From Microcystis aeruginosa FD4 (GTDB lineage: Bacteria; Cyanobacteriota; Cyanobacteriia; Cyanobacteriales; Microcystaceae), in assembly GCF_009792235.1 (NCBI RefSeq), contig NZ_CP046973.1, positions 682,001 to 746,000 on the forward strand: a DNA stretch of 64,000 bases, given 5' to 3'. Positions 8,023 to 17,189 of this stretch are shown piece by piece. Position 1 is the first letter of the stretch, and the number at the start of each line of letters is the position of its first letter. The position numbers were made by a program, and so were the translations under genes. The notes under the pieces were generated by a model that searched no databases, was not told the origin of the DNA, and saw only the letters and a program-made list of their open reading frames with translations.

Positions 8023-8919
8023 TCATTCCGAGATTTCGATCGAACTCACCGCTCTTTGCCAACGTTTTTTCCAGTGGCTAGTCGGTTCCAAGTCACTGCG
8101 ATCCTGTTCGCTGCGACGACGTTGTATAATCACTTCGGCTGGGTCGGTTAAAGCTGCATCTCGATAGGGAATAGCGGCCTTAGTTTGCAGATGTTCCCGT
8201 TCCTGTGCCGATAGAGATGGGGGTAAGGACAAAAAACTGGCTATTGTCCCTGGCGATCGCCGCCCGACGCAATCGGTGGCTCCAATCTGCAATCCTGCTA
8301 ATTGTAAGGCCCTTCGCACCGAGGCAGCACAGGAATAGGTGACTAAATAACCCGTCGGACTCAGGCATTTGGCCACTAAAGCTAAAAACTCCACCGTCCA
8401 CAGTTGCGGACATTTACCCGGGGAAAAGGGATCGAGAAAAATTGCCTCCGCTTGAAAACCCGCCTCAATCACCTTGGTTATCGTCTGTCGCGCATCCCCG
8501 ATTAACAGTTTAGCCGTGAGATTAGGCAAGTCTAGCCGGTGATTATGGGCAAAATCATTTAAATATTCGGGAATTGGTTGACTCCAACTATTTAAGAGAT
8601 TTTCTCTAATAGCTGCCAGGGGAACCACTCGATCGCTTTCTAAAGCTAATAATTCTACCCGACAATCCCCCCTAACTCGCCAAATGGCCGCTAAGGCTGC
8701 GGCGCTATTGTACCCTAAGCCGTAACAAATGTCAAGAATTTTCAGATTATTGCTCTGGTCTGCTTTTGCTGCCAGACGACTGGAGAGGATAAATTTTTTC
8801 TCGGCTTCTTCCCTTGCCCCGGAGGTAGAATGATAACATTCGCCGAATTCGGTCGAAAAAAAGGTATAAGAACCATCCTCAGTGGCTTTTTGCGGGTAGG
8901 CTTCGGGGGAGACAAGCAT
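8023..8919 (-). CDS. MnmD-like tRNA (mnm5s2U34) methyltransferase
   Basis: The protein of about 298 aa starts MLVSPEAYPQKATEDGSYTF and carries a SAM-binding motif, ILDICYGLGYNSAAALAAIW, plus the family signature AIFLDPFSPGKCPQLWTVEF. This matches the methyltransferase half of MnmC, which finishes the 5-methylaminomethyl group on U34 of certain tRNAs. The FAD-dependent oxidase half of MnmC is absent, as is usual in cyanobacteria. I place the start at 8919, not the upstream ATG at 8976, because 8919 begins the conserved part. It overlaps the hydrolase gene by about 40 bases, so the two are co-transcribed. Confidence 0.8.
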   Translation of the reverse strand: MLVSPEAYPQKATEDGSYTFFSTEFGECYHSTSGAREEAEKKFILSSRLAAKADQSNNLKILDICYGLGYNSAAALAAIWRVRGDCRVELLALESDRVVPLAAIRENLLNSWSQPIPEYLNDFAHNHRLDLPNLTAKLLIGDARQTITKVIEAGFQAEAIFLDPFSPGKCPQLWTVEFLALVAKCLSPTGYLVTYSCAASVRRALQLAGLQIGATDCVGRRSPGTIASFLSLPPSLSAQEREHLQTKAAIPYRDAALTDPAEVIIQRRRSEQDRSDLEPTSHWKKRWQRAVSSIEISE

Positions 8920-9673
8920 GGTGATGAAGAATGTCTTTGAGGTGAATATCGGTTTCCAGTAGGCAAGCGTGACCACTATTGGGTAGAATCGTTAATTTTG
9001 CCGCGGGTAACTGCTGAATTAGGCGTTTAGCCTCCGCTACCGATGGTAACAGTCGATCGCCTTGACTGGCTATCACTAACACCTCCAATTGCAGACGTTT
9101 TAACTCGCTGGCACTAACCTGAAACCGTTGTAACTGGGATAAACGCCAGCTAATCGTCTTCGGTGGGACGTATTGCATGGCTTTGAGGAGAGAGCGGCGA
9201 TCTTCCCGGGATATTCGACCGATAGCGGCGAGAAAGGGTAAAATAGTTAGTGCCGAGCTGCCGTGGATGAAATCGGGCATTATCTGGGTGATAGCGATTC
9301 CCAAGCTTAAAAGAGGTCTTTGATTAAAAGAAGAAGCCGGGTTAACTAAAATCAGTTTTTTAAGCAATTTTGGTGCTTTTGTCGCTATTTTTAAGGCTAA
9401 ACAGCCGCCAAAAGACTCACCGCAGAGATAGACTTTTCTCGATTGTCCCTTTAATTCCTGTGCCAATAAAGCAATCACGAGGGCGCTTAACTCCTCCCAA
9501 TCACCGAGATATTGCGGGGAAATCGCCAAACAACGCAGATCGAAGTAAGGGGCAAGGTTTTTAATCTGACGATGGTATAGTTGGCCGCTGCCATCCATTC
9601 CGGGTAAAAATACAAACAGGGGATAATCGGGACGGGAATGACGGGGAATCATCCAACTGACAGGTTGTTCCAT
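8879..9673 (-). CDS. Alpha/beta hydrolase
   Basis: The 264-aa enzyme has the alpha/beta-hydrolase layout. An early strand with an oxyanion region (VFLPGMDGSGQLY) is followed by a nucleophile elbow YLCGESFGGCLALK (catalytic Ser), an acid strand VLVIASQGDRLLPS and a catalytic His in LPNSGHACLLE. The substrate cannot be told; related cyanobacterial proteins are annotated as lipases or esterases, and plant relatives act on phytyl or diacylglycerol esters. It is upstream of and overlaps the MnmD-like gene on the same strand. Confidence 0.85.
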   Translation of the reverse strand: MEQPVSWMIPRHSRPDYPLFVFLPGMDGSGQLYHRQIKNLAPYFDLRCLAISPQYLGDWEELSALVIALLAQELKGQSRKVYLCGESFGGCLALKIATKAPKLLKKLILVNPASSFNQRPLLSLGIAITQIMPDFIHGSSALTILPFLAAIGRISREDRRSLLKAMQYVPPKTISWRLSQLQRFQVSASELKRLQLEVLVIASQGDRLLPSVAEAKRLIQQLPAAKLTILPNSGHACLLETDIHLKDILHHHACLPRSLPAKSH

Positions 9674-9723
9674 GGTGCGAGAAGCGCGATCGATAAGTAG
9701 TCGTGCAAAATTAATTTCCTAGT

Positions 9724-9763
9724 CGAGACTCCGAGACTCCGAGACTCCGAGACTCCGAGACTC
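9724..9763. repeat. Five tandem copies of CGAGACTC
   Basis: The octamer CGAGACTC is repeated five times without change upstream of the hydrolase gene. It is a simple intergenic array that could vary in copy number by slippage. Confidence 0.9.
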
Positions 9764-9866
9764 ACAAGACAGCTATTAGGGATCGGATTTGAGTTTTCAG
9801 TTCACTGTTTACTGATCACAGCAGCAGTCTGACGGAGTAGTGGCTTAGATGTGTAATTAATTGTGC

Positions 9867-10045
9867 TAGGACTTACGCATTGACAGGATCGACCAAATAT
9901 GAGGTATGGGTTTCGGGCATTTTAACGTGATTTTTTGATGACTTTTGAGCGATCGCTATCGATCAGAAGTTAATCGCCAAAAGTCTGAAACGACGGATTT
10001 TCGTTCATACACATCATGGTGAATTTGTACAGTGCGTAACTCCTA
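9867..10045. repeat. MITE with TAGGACTTACGCA ends
   Basis: The left end TAGGACTTACGCATTGACA is mirrored by the right end; its complement is TAGGAGTTACGCACTGTAC. The 179-bp element starts and ends in TA, as for TA-targeting (IS630/Tc1-like) transposons. It contains AGCGATCGCTATCGATC and no gene. It fills most of the 510-bp gap between the hydrolase and pdhA genes. Confidence 0.75.
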
Positions 10046-10183
10046 TGTGCTTAGATACTTATTAAAAAAGTTTTTTCTGTTCAGGAGCCTTCCGGGTTTA
10101 GAATATCAGGGTTTACCCCTAGTTTCTCTTTTTCTTTTTAGGGTGCGTAGCGTCCTTCGGTGGCTGATAACTGAATACTGAAA

Positions 10184-11218
10184 TTACTCGTCTTCAGCGA
10201 AAATAAAGCGAGTTAGTTCACTAGGATCGGGTTCGGGGCTAGATTCGGCAAATTTAACCGCTTCATCGATTTCAGCTTGAATTTTCTGCTCGATTTCCTT
10301 TAATTCCTCTCTCGTCGCCAGATCTCCCTCGTAGAGGTAGGCGGCAAAGCGAGTGATCGGATCTCTTTCGCCCCAGAATTGTTTCTCGTCAGCACTGCGT
10401 AACTCGTCGGGATCTGCCAGAGAGTGACCCCGGAAACGATAGGTTAAGGCCTCAATTAAAGTCGGCCCCTCACCGGCGCGGGCGCGAGCCACGGCCTCTC
10501 TGGCGGCGGCATGAACGGCGACCACATCCATACCGTCCACTTCCACACCTACCATACTAAAAACACTGGCTTTTTTATAGATTTCTGGTTGAGAAGTGGC
10601 TCGATCGTGGGCCATACCGATCGCCCACTTATTATTTTCCACCACATAGATAATCGGCAACTTCCAGAGGGCGGCCATATTTAGACACTCAAAAAACTGG
10701 CCATTATTACTCGCCCCATCCCCAAAGAAACAGACCGTTACCTGATCGGCACTGGCATCACCCATGGCTTCGCGACGGTATTTACTTTGAAAAGCCGCCC
10801 CAGTAGCGACGGGAATCCCCTCGGCCACGAAAGCGTAACCCCCTAAAAGCTTATGTTCGGCGGAAAACATATGCATGGAGCCACCCCGTCCTTTACTACA
10901 GCCGGTAGCTTTTCCGAATAACTCCGCCATCACCTCTTGAGCGGGAACTCCGGCGCTGAGGGCGTGGACGTGATCGCGATAGGTGCTAGAAACGTAATCT
11001 TCTCCCTGACGCAAGGCTTTAATAATACCGCTAGATATCGCTTCTTGACCGTTGTAGAGGTGGACAAAACCGAACATTTTGCCCCGATAATACATTTCGG
11101 CACATTTATCTTCAAACATCCGCCCCAAAACCATATCTTCGTATAGGCGAAGACCTTCAGCTTTGGTAATAATGATGGAAGCAGGATCAAAGGTTGGTAA
11201 AGTACGTTCGGAAATCAT
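10184..11218 (-). CDS. pdhA: Pyruvate dehydrogenase E1 component, alpha subunit
   Basis: The 344-aa product starts MISERTLPTFDPASIIITKA; an in-frame ATG at 11254 would add 12 residues that do not look conserved. It contains the thiamine-diphosphate motif VCFFGDGASNNGQFFECLNM through PIIYVVENNKWAIGM, plus the E1-alpha blocks GRGGSMHMF and YRFRGHSLADPDELR, which holds the phospho-loop region. It forms an alpha2beta2 E1 with PdhB and makes acetyl-CoA from pyruvate. The gene stands alone here; pdhB is elsewhere, as is common in cyanobacteria. Confidence 0.95.
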   Translation of the reverse strand: MISERTLPTFDPASIIITKAEGLRLYEDMVLGRMFEDKCAEMYYRGKMFGFVHLYNGQEAISSGIIKALRQGEDYVSSTYRDHVHALSAGVPAQEVMAELFGKATGCSKGRGGSMHMFSAEHKLLGGYAFVAEGIPVATGAAFQSKYRREAMGDASADQVTVCFFGDGASNNGQFFECLNMAALWKLPIIYVVENNKWAIGMAHDRATSQPEIYKKASVFSMVGVEVDGMDVVAVHAAAREAVARARAGEGPTLIEALTYRFRGHSLADPDELRSADEKQFWGERDPITRFAAYLYEGDLATREELKEIEQKIQAEIDEAVKFAESSPEPDPSELTRFIFAEDE

Positions 11219-11524
11219 AGGGTCTGTAGTATCATTTAGACAACAAAAAAGCAAGGGGAGAGGAAGCGGTAGATTTTTCGAGAATTCTGGCAGTGAATTT
11301 TTTGGTCTTAACCCAAGGGGTTCTTGGTATTTTCTCTCTCAAATCTAATCTTAGTCAGTCAGAGATTGGCTAGGATAAGATGGTATCTTGTTATTTTACT
11401 CGCTCCGCTCTCACTTACATCACCTTAAATGTCGGCAGGATGCCCCCGTTACACCCGTAGGGTTAGCGGGGGAGGAATACCAACCAGTATAAAACGAGCG
11501 TAGCGCATCAACGCTAAATATGTT

Positions 11525-12730
11525 ATGCTTCACCGTGGTGAGTTTTCTGGAACCGTGGAACAAGTCCTGACCCTAGTAGTAAAGCTTCAAGTGGGTAGCG
11601 AACAACAACAATTGTTGTCCGATACCTGTTCGGCTTTTGCGTCAGCTTGTAACTGGATTAACGAGAACGTCAATCCCCGGTTGACTAACCGGAACTCGAT
11701 TCAGGCTGTCTGTTATCAGGACGTTAAGAATCGGTTCGGACTGACGGCTAACCACGTTGTCAGAGCTTGCGGTCAGGTGGCGGCTAATCGTTTGACAGCA
11801 AAACAGAAGGGGAAGAAGGTCAAGAACTTTGCTCCAACAAGTTTCGACTGTGACGCTCGAACTTTTCGTTTCGTCGAGAAAGATTGGGTGATTACCGTTA
11901 GTACCAAGGGAAAACGGCTAACCCTCCCCCTGAGAGCCAGTAACTACCATCGGGGGAAACTAACTGGACGGAACCCGACATCCGCTCAAGTATGCTTACA
12001 TCGTGACGGTGGTTGGTATGTCCACATCCAACTAAAATCGGAACCGCCAAAACCTATCAACGCGGATAACATTATCGGGGTCGATTTCGGTCGTCGTGAC
12101 ATTGCGGTAACATCAACCGAAAAATCGTGGTCGGGGGAAAGCATTAAGGAAACGAGGGATAAATATAGTCGCGTTCGAGCTTCTCTGCAAAAGAAAGCGT
12201 CTCAAGGCACTAGAGCCACCCGTCGTAGGTGTCGGGAGATATTGAAACGGCTATCGGGGCGGGAGAGAAGATACCAAGCGCACTTAAATCATGTCATCAG
12301 TAAAGCTATCGTTGCCGAGGCAAAACTAACTAACTCGATTATCGCCATAGAAGACCTAACTGGTATTCGAGAAAGAACCAACCAACAACTGCGGAATAAG
12401 ACCGAAAGAAGGCGGTCTAACTCTTGGGCTTTCTATCAACTTCGACAATTTCTCGAATACAAAGGCATTAAAGAAGGGGTTGAGGTGATCGCGGTTAATC
12501 CACGATATACTTCTCAAACTTGTCATTGTTGCCTACATATCGGAATTAGAAGCGGTAAATTGTTTAAGTGTAGTAATAAGGCTTGTGGTTGGAGCGGTGA
12601 CGCAGACGCAAACGGTAGTCAGATGATTAGACTTTTGGGGTTGAGTGTAATCGGGCCCAGAGATCCGAATTTATTGGCTTGCCCGATAAGTTCAGGGTTA
12701 CAAAAAGCTCCCGTTAAGCTGACGCTTTAA
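11525..12730 (+). CDS. tnpB: TnpB RNA-guided nuclease (IS200/IS605 family)
   Basis: The 401-aa protein has a RuvC core with the catalytic acids visible in IIGVDFGRRDIAV (Asp), SIIAIEDLTGIRE (Glu) and SGDADANGSQM (Asp). A four-Cys zinc finger (CHCC...CSNKACGW) lies between the last two. The N-terminal region resembles the RNA-binding wedge. All key residues are present, so the nuclease may be active. The first codons are doubtful: GTG at 11555 gives VEQVLTLVVKLQ, closer to the usual N-terminus. A reRNA/omega-RNA would be expected to overlap the 3' end and extend into the right-end hairpin. Confidence 0.9.
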   Translation: MLHRGEFSGTVEQVLTLVVKLQVGSEQQQLLSDTCSAFASACNWINENVNPRLTNRNSIQAVCYQDVKNRFGLTANHVVRACGQVAANRLTAKQKGKKVKNFAPTSFDCDARTFRFVEKDWVITVSTKGKRLTLPLRASNYHRGKLTGRNPTSAQVCLHRDGGWYVHIQLKSEPPKPINADNIIGVDFGRRDIAVTSTEKSWSGESIKETRDKYSRVRASLQKKASQGTRATRRRCREILKRLSGRERRYQAHLNHVISKAIVAEAKLTNSIIAIEDLTGIRERTNQQLRNKTERRRSNSWAFYQLRQFLEYKGIKEGVEVIAVNPRYTSQTCHCCLHIGIRSGKLFKCSNKACGWSGDADANGSQMIRLLGLSVIGPRDPNLLACPISSGLQKAPVKLTL

Positions 12731-12736
12731 CGGGAG
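12708..12736 (+). other. Right-end hairpin of the tnpB element / likely omega-RNA 3' region
   Basis: CTCCCGTTAA and TTAACGGGAG form a perfect 10-bp stem with an 8-base loop, followed by TAGATTAC. Hairpins at this position are recognised by Y1 transposases and form part of the guide RNA scaffold in TnpB systems. A matching arrangement (hairpin then TAGTTCAC) occurs as an orphan at 61962-61988. Confidence 0.6.
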
Positions 12737-12777
12737 TAGATTACTAAGGACTCTCCAGAGTTGAGGTACAGCTAACC

Positions 12778-15024
12778 GTGCGAATTCCTCTCGACTACTA
12801 CAGGATATTGGGAATCCCCTTTCAGGTGAGTGCCGAGCAAATTGATTTGGCCCACGCCGACCGGGGACGGCAATTGCCACGTCAAGAATACAGTCAAACA
12901 GCGATCGTTGCCCGTCAGCACTTGTTAGATGAAGCTTACCAAGTGTTAAGTGCTGCGGATCGCCGTCGTGATTACGATGCTGAATTTTTCGACCCCAATC
13001 CCTTGCTTCTCAACCCAGAAAGCAGCGCCGAAAACCTCGATTCTCACGCTGGGGAGGTGGCCGCCGCTTCCTCAGAATATCCCACTCCCCAGATTACCAT
13101 TGCCCCCGCCGATCTCGTGGGAGCTTTGCTCATCCTGCAAGAGTTGGGAGAATACGAGTTAGTGATTCGTTTGGCCGAAACCTATCTAGAGTTAGAGCCA
13201 ACTACTCGCCCAGACATGATCTTAACCTTGGCTTTGGCCTACGGGGAATTAAGTCGGGAATATTGGCAGGATAAAAATTATGAACAGGCGGCCAGCACCG
13301 CGGCCAAAGCCCTGACTTGGTTAGAACAAGAACAAATGTTCCCGCAAGTGGCCAGCGAGATCCGTCATGATTGCGATCGCCTGCGTCCCTACCGGATTCT
13401 GGAATTGTTATCCCAAGAAAAAAAACCCAGTCTTGCCCGTCAGCGCGGCTTAAATCTCTTGGAGGAGATGTTGGCCGCTCGCGGCGGCATCGATGGCCAG
13501 GGCGACGATCGCTCTGGGTTAGGGGTGGATAATTTTTTACGCTTTATTCAACAGTTACGGGTTTATTTAACTCAGGCCGAACAGGAGAAAATCTGGGCAA
13601 AAGAGGCACAACGCCCCTCGGCGGTGGGTAATTATCTGCTGGTCTATGCCTTGATCGCCCGCGGGTTCGCCCAAAAACAACCCGCCGCTATCGTTGCGGC
13701 CAGCGATCGCCTGCAGCAATTACAAAAACATCAGGATGTCTCCCTAGAGCGCTCGATCTGCGCCCTACTGCTCGGTCAAACCGAACAGGCAGGCACAATT
13801 TTAGAAAAAAGTCAAGAGCAAGAAATATTAAATTATATTAAGGAACAATCCGGGCAATCTCCCGATCTCTTACCTGGGTTATGTCGTTACGGTGAGCGTT
13901 GGTTACAAACGGAAGTTTTCTGCCATTTTAGTGATTTAGTCGAGCGGAAAGCCTCACTCAAAGAGTATTTTGCCGAGGAAGAGGTACAAAACTATTTAGA
14001 AGAATTGTCAGGTTTTCCTGACGAAAAAGTTCCCGTGTCGGTTCGAGAAAAGACCGGCGAACCCTTAGAATCGGAAGTAAATGTTCTCAAAACCCACACC
14101 CCCCCCACCCATTTAAACCCAGTGCCAGGAGCGACACCGATGAGGGAATCTGCTTATTCTTCTTCCCACTCTCGTCCCCAAAAACCGTCTTTAGCTAGAG
14201 CTAATGGTGAGCGGACAAGCACTGCTGTACCGTCCCTGAGAGCCACAGCCCAGGAGGAAACTCTCACCCCCTATACTCAGGGTAATGTGGTGATGACAGC
14301 AGCCTATCGTCAACCGGCACTTAATCCCCCCCGTCGTCGTCCTAGTCGCCCGCGTCCCCAAGCAGTGGGTAACTCCGGGCCGGCAGCCCTAGAAACGGTA
14401 AAAACCGCCGTAGTCGCACCGAAACGGAGACGACCGGCCCGCAGAAAACTGCGACTCGATCGAGTGGCGATATTGGGGGTAGGATTAGTGGGAACGATCG
14501 CGGTCTTGGCCCTGGGGGTGAAGGCAATTGTCGATAGTCAATCTCCTTTGGCAGCCTTGCAAGGGGAACAGTTACCGATTTCTTTGCATACTCCCATACT
14601 AGAAATCCCCTCAGCTAATGCGGAAGTGATCGAAGGGACTCCCTTGGGCAAGGAAACAGCCAAGGAGACGATTCAAGCTTGGTTAGGGGCAAAATCGGCT
14701 GCTTTTGGCAGTGAACACCAAAAAGAGCAATTGAAAGAGGTTTTAACGGGTTCAGCCTTGGAAATTTGGCAAAAACGAGCGGCGGCTTTACAGGGAAATA
14801 ACTATTGGCGCTACGATCATCAAGTGGATGTGCGATCGGTCACTAATAATGCGAAAAATCCTAATTTAGCGACGGTGGAAGCGACAGTAAACGAAAAGGC
14901 CATGTATTTCCATAATGGCAAGGAAATTGTCAATCGTTCCTATAATGAGTCCTTGAACGTGCGCTATGATTTGGTACGGCAAGGAGATAAATGGTTGATC
15001 GAAAAAACCCAAGTTTTACCCTAA
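12778..15024 (+). CDS. zipN: Cell division protein ZipN/Ftn2 (ARC6 homologue)
   Basis: The 748-aa protein starts at GTG 12778 with RIPLDYYRILGIPFQVSAEQ. This is a divergent J-domain whose HPD is replaced. A long helical, TPR-like region follows, then a Pro/Arg-rich linker with PRRRPSRPRPQ. One transmembrane segment lies near residue 565 (VAILGVGLVGTIAVLALGVK). A C-terminal IMS/DUF4101-type domain runs from about residue 620 (AKETIQAWLGAKSAAFGSEH) and ends LVRQGDKWLIEKTQVLP. This is the layout of ZipN/Ftn2, the membrane anchor that organises FtsZ rings in cyanobacteria. The gene stands alone, just behind the tnpB element. Confidence 0.92.
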   Translation: MRIPLDYYRILGIPFQVSAEQIDLAHADRGRQLPRQEYSQTAIVARQHLLDEAYQVLSAADRRRDYDAEFFDPNPLLLNPESSAENLDSHAGEVAAASSEYPTPQITIAPADLVGALLILQELGEYELVIRLAETYLELEPTTRPDMILTLALAYGELSREYWQDKNYEQAASTAAKALTWLEQEQMFPQVASEIRHDCDRLRPYRILELLSQEKKPSLARQRGLNLLEEMLAARGGIDGQGDDRSGLGVDNFLRFIQQLRVYLTQAEQEKIWAKEAQRPSAVGNYLLVYALIARGFAQKQPAAIVAASDRLQQLQKHQDVSLERSICALLLGQTEQAGTILEKSQEQEILNYIKEQSGQSPDLLPGLCRYGERWLQTEVFCHFSDLVERKASLKEYFAEEEVQNYLEELSGFPDEKVPVSVREKTGEPLESEVNVLKTHTPPTHLNPVPGATPMRESAYSSSHSRPQKPSLARANGERTSTAVPSLRATAQEETLTPYTQGNVVMTAAYRQPALNPPRRRPSRPRPQAVGNSGPAALETVKTAVVAPKRRRPARRKLRLDRVAILGVGLVGTIAVLALGVKAIVDSQSPLAALQGEQLPISLHTPILEIPSANAEVIEGTPLGKETAKETIQAWLGAKSAAFGSEHQKEQLKEVLTGSALEIWQKRAAALQGNNYWRYDHQVDVRSVTNNAKNPNLATVEATVNEKAMYFHNGKEIVNRSYNESLNVRYDLVRQGDKWLIEKTQVLP

Positions 15025-15499
15025 TTTTTCCCGATTAAATCCCCAAAAAACCTCGGAATTATGAATTATGAATTGGGGAAGTGGGGAGCAGGGAGCGGGG
15101 GGTGGGGGAGAAGGGAGCGAGAAGTGGGGAGATGGGAGCAGGGAGAAAAAAGCTGATCACTGATTACTGATCACTGATTACTGATTACTGAAGATCGACT
15201 CCTGCAAAGGAAAACCTTGTACCTCACCATTAAGATAACTTCTATATCTTTAGACTGATAAATGCTCGATTCGCTTAATATTTTTTAACATAAAATATGC
15301 TCTTTGATTGCTGTAATTGGTTCCCTAGAAGTCAAGCTAATGAGTTATGATCCTAGGTAGGGATCCATAGTTCTTAGAGGAAAAAAGCGGGGCAATCTCA
15401 ATGTTTTGCCCACCGACAAGACCATGATTTTGATCTTTTAAAAGTCTCGCATAAGTCTTTAAGAACTTTTAAAATCAGCATTCACACAGGAGGGATATT
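15025..15499. other. Intergenic stretch with short repeats
   Basis: No gene was seen. It has G-rich GGGGAGCAGGGAGCGGGG text near 15080-15140 and an ACTGATCACTGATTACTGA-type array at about 15155-15190, the STRR-like repeat also found at 48785-48975 and 49860-49880. The last 150 bases, which hold the KGG gene leader, are AT-rich and probably contain its promoter. Confidence 0.5.
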
Positions 15500-15817
15500 A
15501 TGACAGATAAGAGTAAACGCGGTTTTGCCTCTATGGATCAAGCTAAACAAAGGGAAATCGCTAGTAAAGGTGGTAAAGCTGCTCATCAAAAAGGTACAGC
15601 CCACGAATTTACCTCCGAAGAAGCCCGCGAAGCGGGACGAAAAGGTGGTGAAGCGGTTAGCCGAGATCGCGCCCACATGGCAGCTATTGGACGGGAAGGG
15701 GGCAAAAATTCCCACAAAGGCAGTCGCAAAAACTTAAACTCCGGGGAAAATTCCCCAGTCAACGAGTCTATAGGTGAAAATTCCTCAGATTTTAGCAACT
15801 GGGAAGCAAATAGTTGA
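15500..15817 (+). CDS. KGG-repeat stress-induced protein (con-10 like)
   Basis: The 105-aa hydrophilic protein starts at ATG 15500, eight bases behind a strong AGGAGGG ribosome site. It carries GFASMDQAKQREIASKGGKA, then EAREAGRKGGEAVSRD, then AAIGREGGKNSHKG: the three KGG-type motifs of the stress-induced KGG/con-10 family. Such small disordered proteins rise under starvation or general stress; their molecular role is not settled. The tail after residue 75 (NLNSGENSPVNES...) is low complexity. Confidence 0.85.
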   Translation: MTDKSKRGFASMDQAKQREIASKGGKAAHQKGTAHEFTSEEAREAGRKGGEAVSRDRAHMAAIGREGGKNSHKGSRKNLNSGENSPVNESIGENSSDFSNWEANS

Positions 15818-15844
15818 CTTTGGTTGACTTTTTCTCAGACTGAG

Positions 15845-16019
15845 AGGGTGTTGGGGTGTTGGGGTTTTAGGGTGTTGGGGTGTTGGGGTTTTAGGGTGTT
15901 GGGGTGTTGGGGTTTTAGTTGAATTCCCCCATTTCCCCATTCCCCCATTCCCCCATTCCCCCATTCCCCCATTCCCCCATTCCCCCATTTCCCTATTTCC
16001 CTATTTCCATTTCCCCATC
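15845..16019. repeat. Composite tandem repeat: G-rich array, linker, C-rich octamer array
   Basis: Three copies of a 24-bp unit (GGGTGTTGGGGTGTTGGGG plus TTTTA) at 15845-15917 are followed by GTTGAATT and then about ten CCCCCATT/CCCCATTT octamers to 16019. The same order with the same linker occurs at 17190-17486, 36100-36186 and, inverted, 44164-44365. It separates two convergent genes here. Confidence 0.9.
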
Positions 16020-16032
16020 CCCAATAAATACT

Positions 16033-16581
16033 TTAAGGTTCGATACTGACAATCCAAGTACCAACGTAGAGACGGACGGGAATATTACCAGAGGCAATCA
16101 CATCACAGGTAAAGTAATAAGTGCCTAATTCGGGATTTCTGACATTAGACATGACGATTTCAACTTTGCTGGTCGGATCGATCGGTTGTTCGGGGACAAT
16201 TTGAATAATGCGACTATCCTTATCCCAAACCACTTCCTTTAAAGGTAAAGATTTGTTGTTGATGCGTACCTCGATTTTATTGGTGTCAAACTGGCCGTTA
16301 AAATAATCGGGATAGGAAATAAAAAAAGCTGCGGCCCCTTGGGAGAGTTTTTTCGGGGGGATATAGAGTTTATAACGATCCATTTGCCTGGGACGACCGC
16401 CAAATTGCAAGAAATAATCTAAGATATCCTTGCGATCAACTCCGCTAAAAATTGTTAGGCCGGGGTTGCCATTGGCTAAAGTTATTTTTGGTAAAATAAT
16501 CCCCGCACCCACCGCTAAGGATAGAGCAATCAAAGCGGGTGTCCTAGCATATTTAATTACTTTTGTCAAGAGTTTTAACAT
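16033..16581 (-). CDS. DUF2808 family secreted protein
   Basis: The 182-aa protein has an N-terminal hydrophobic segment (ALIALSLAVGAGIILPKITL, residues about 16-35) ending ANG, likely a signal peptide. The mature part has the DUF2808 pattern: YKLYIPPKKLSQGAAAFFIS, IEVRINNKSLPLKEVVWDKD, IQIVPEQPIDPTSKVEIVMS and NPELGTYYFTCDVI. DUF2808 proteins are cyanobacterial and exported, of unknown function. It is followed downstream by the composite repeat. Confidence 0.85.
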   Translation of the reverse strand: MLKLLTKVIKYARTPALIALSLAVGAGIILPKITLANGNPGLTIFSGVDRKDILDYFLQFGGRPRQMDRYKLYIPPKKLSQGAAAFFISYPDYFNGQFDTNKIEVRINNKSLPLKEVVWDKDSRIIQIVPEQPIDPTSKVEIVMSNVRNPELGTYYFTCDVIASGNIPVRLYVGTWIVSIEP

Positions 16582-16699
16582 AAATTTTAACCCAAGGTGA
16601 GGGGGATGGTGATGGCTGCAAGAGGCCGAATACAGTTCAACTGTAACAAAACCCGCTCGTTTCTTACCTAGACCTTTGCCAGTCCGATAAGTGTCTTGA

Positions 16700-17164
16700 T
16701 TAACGCTTCAGCGCTCGCGCCATATCCCGTTGGTCTTGACGACGTTTCAAATCTTCGCGTTTATCGTGTAATTTCTTGCCTCTACCGAGGCCAATGCTGA
16801 TTTTTACCCAACTACCTTTAAAATACATCTTCAAAGGCACAAGAGTTAAGCCTTTCTGTTCCACTTGACCGATGAGCTTGCTGATTTCCTTTTTGTGCAT
16901 CAACAATTTTCTCGTCCGGCGCGGATCGTGATTAAAATATTCGCTACTCTGTTCGTAGGGGGAAATATGAACATTAATTAACACCGCTTCACCATTGCGG
17001 ACTAAAACGTAACCATCCCGCAGGTTCACCTTACCAGCGCGCACAGATTTAACCTCAGTCCCCAGCAACTGCACCCCCGCTTCAAAAGTCTCTAAAATCT
17101 CGTAGAGATGGCGTGCTTGCCGGTTATCAGTGATAATTTTGATTTTGTCGTCTTGATTGGCCAT
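16700..17164 (-). CDS. smpB: SsrA (tmRNA)-binding protein SmpB
   Basis: The 154-aa protein starts MANQDDKIKIITDNRQARHL and contains the OB-fold blocks YEILETFEAGVQLLGTEVKS, RDGYVLVRNGEAVLINVHIS and RRTRKLLMHKKEI. It ends with the basic tail GRGKKLHDKREDLKRRQDQR that enters the ribosomal decoding centre. SmpB works with tmRNA to free stalled ribosomes. Length is normal. Divergent from thf1 with a repeat-filled gap between them. Confidence 0.97.
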   Translation of the reverse strand: MANQDDKIKIITDNRQARHLYEILETFEAGVQLLGTEVKSVRAGKVNLRDGYVLVRNGEAVLINVHISPYEQSSEYFNHDPRRTRKLLMHKKEISKLIGQVEQKGLTLVPLKMYFKGSWVKISIGLGRGKKLHDKREDLKRRQDQRDMARALKR

Positions 17165-17189
17165 ATAGTCAAGTGAAAAGTGAAAAAGC

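Larger units (their letters stand above)
11399..12750 (+). mobile_element. IS200/IS605-type element carrying only tnpB
   Basis: A tnpB gene is framed by two hairpins. The left one (11443-11473) has outer stem CCCCCG/CGGGGG and inner stem ACCC/GGGT. The right one (12708-12736) has the perfect 10-bp stem CTCCCGTTAA/TTAACGGGAG around GCTGACGC and overlaps the tnpB stop. No tnpA is present, so any movement needs a Y1 transposase in trans. It lies between pdhA and zipN, 41 bases from the zipN start. Exact ends are uncertain. Confidence 0.75.
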
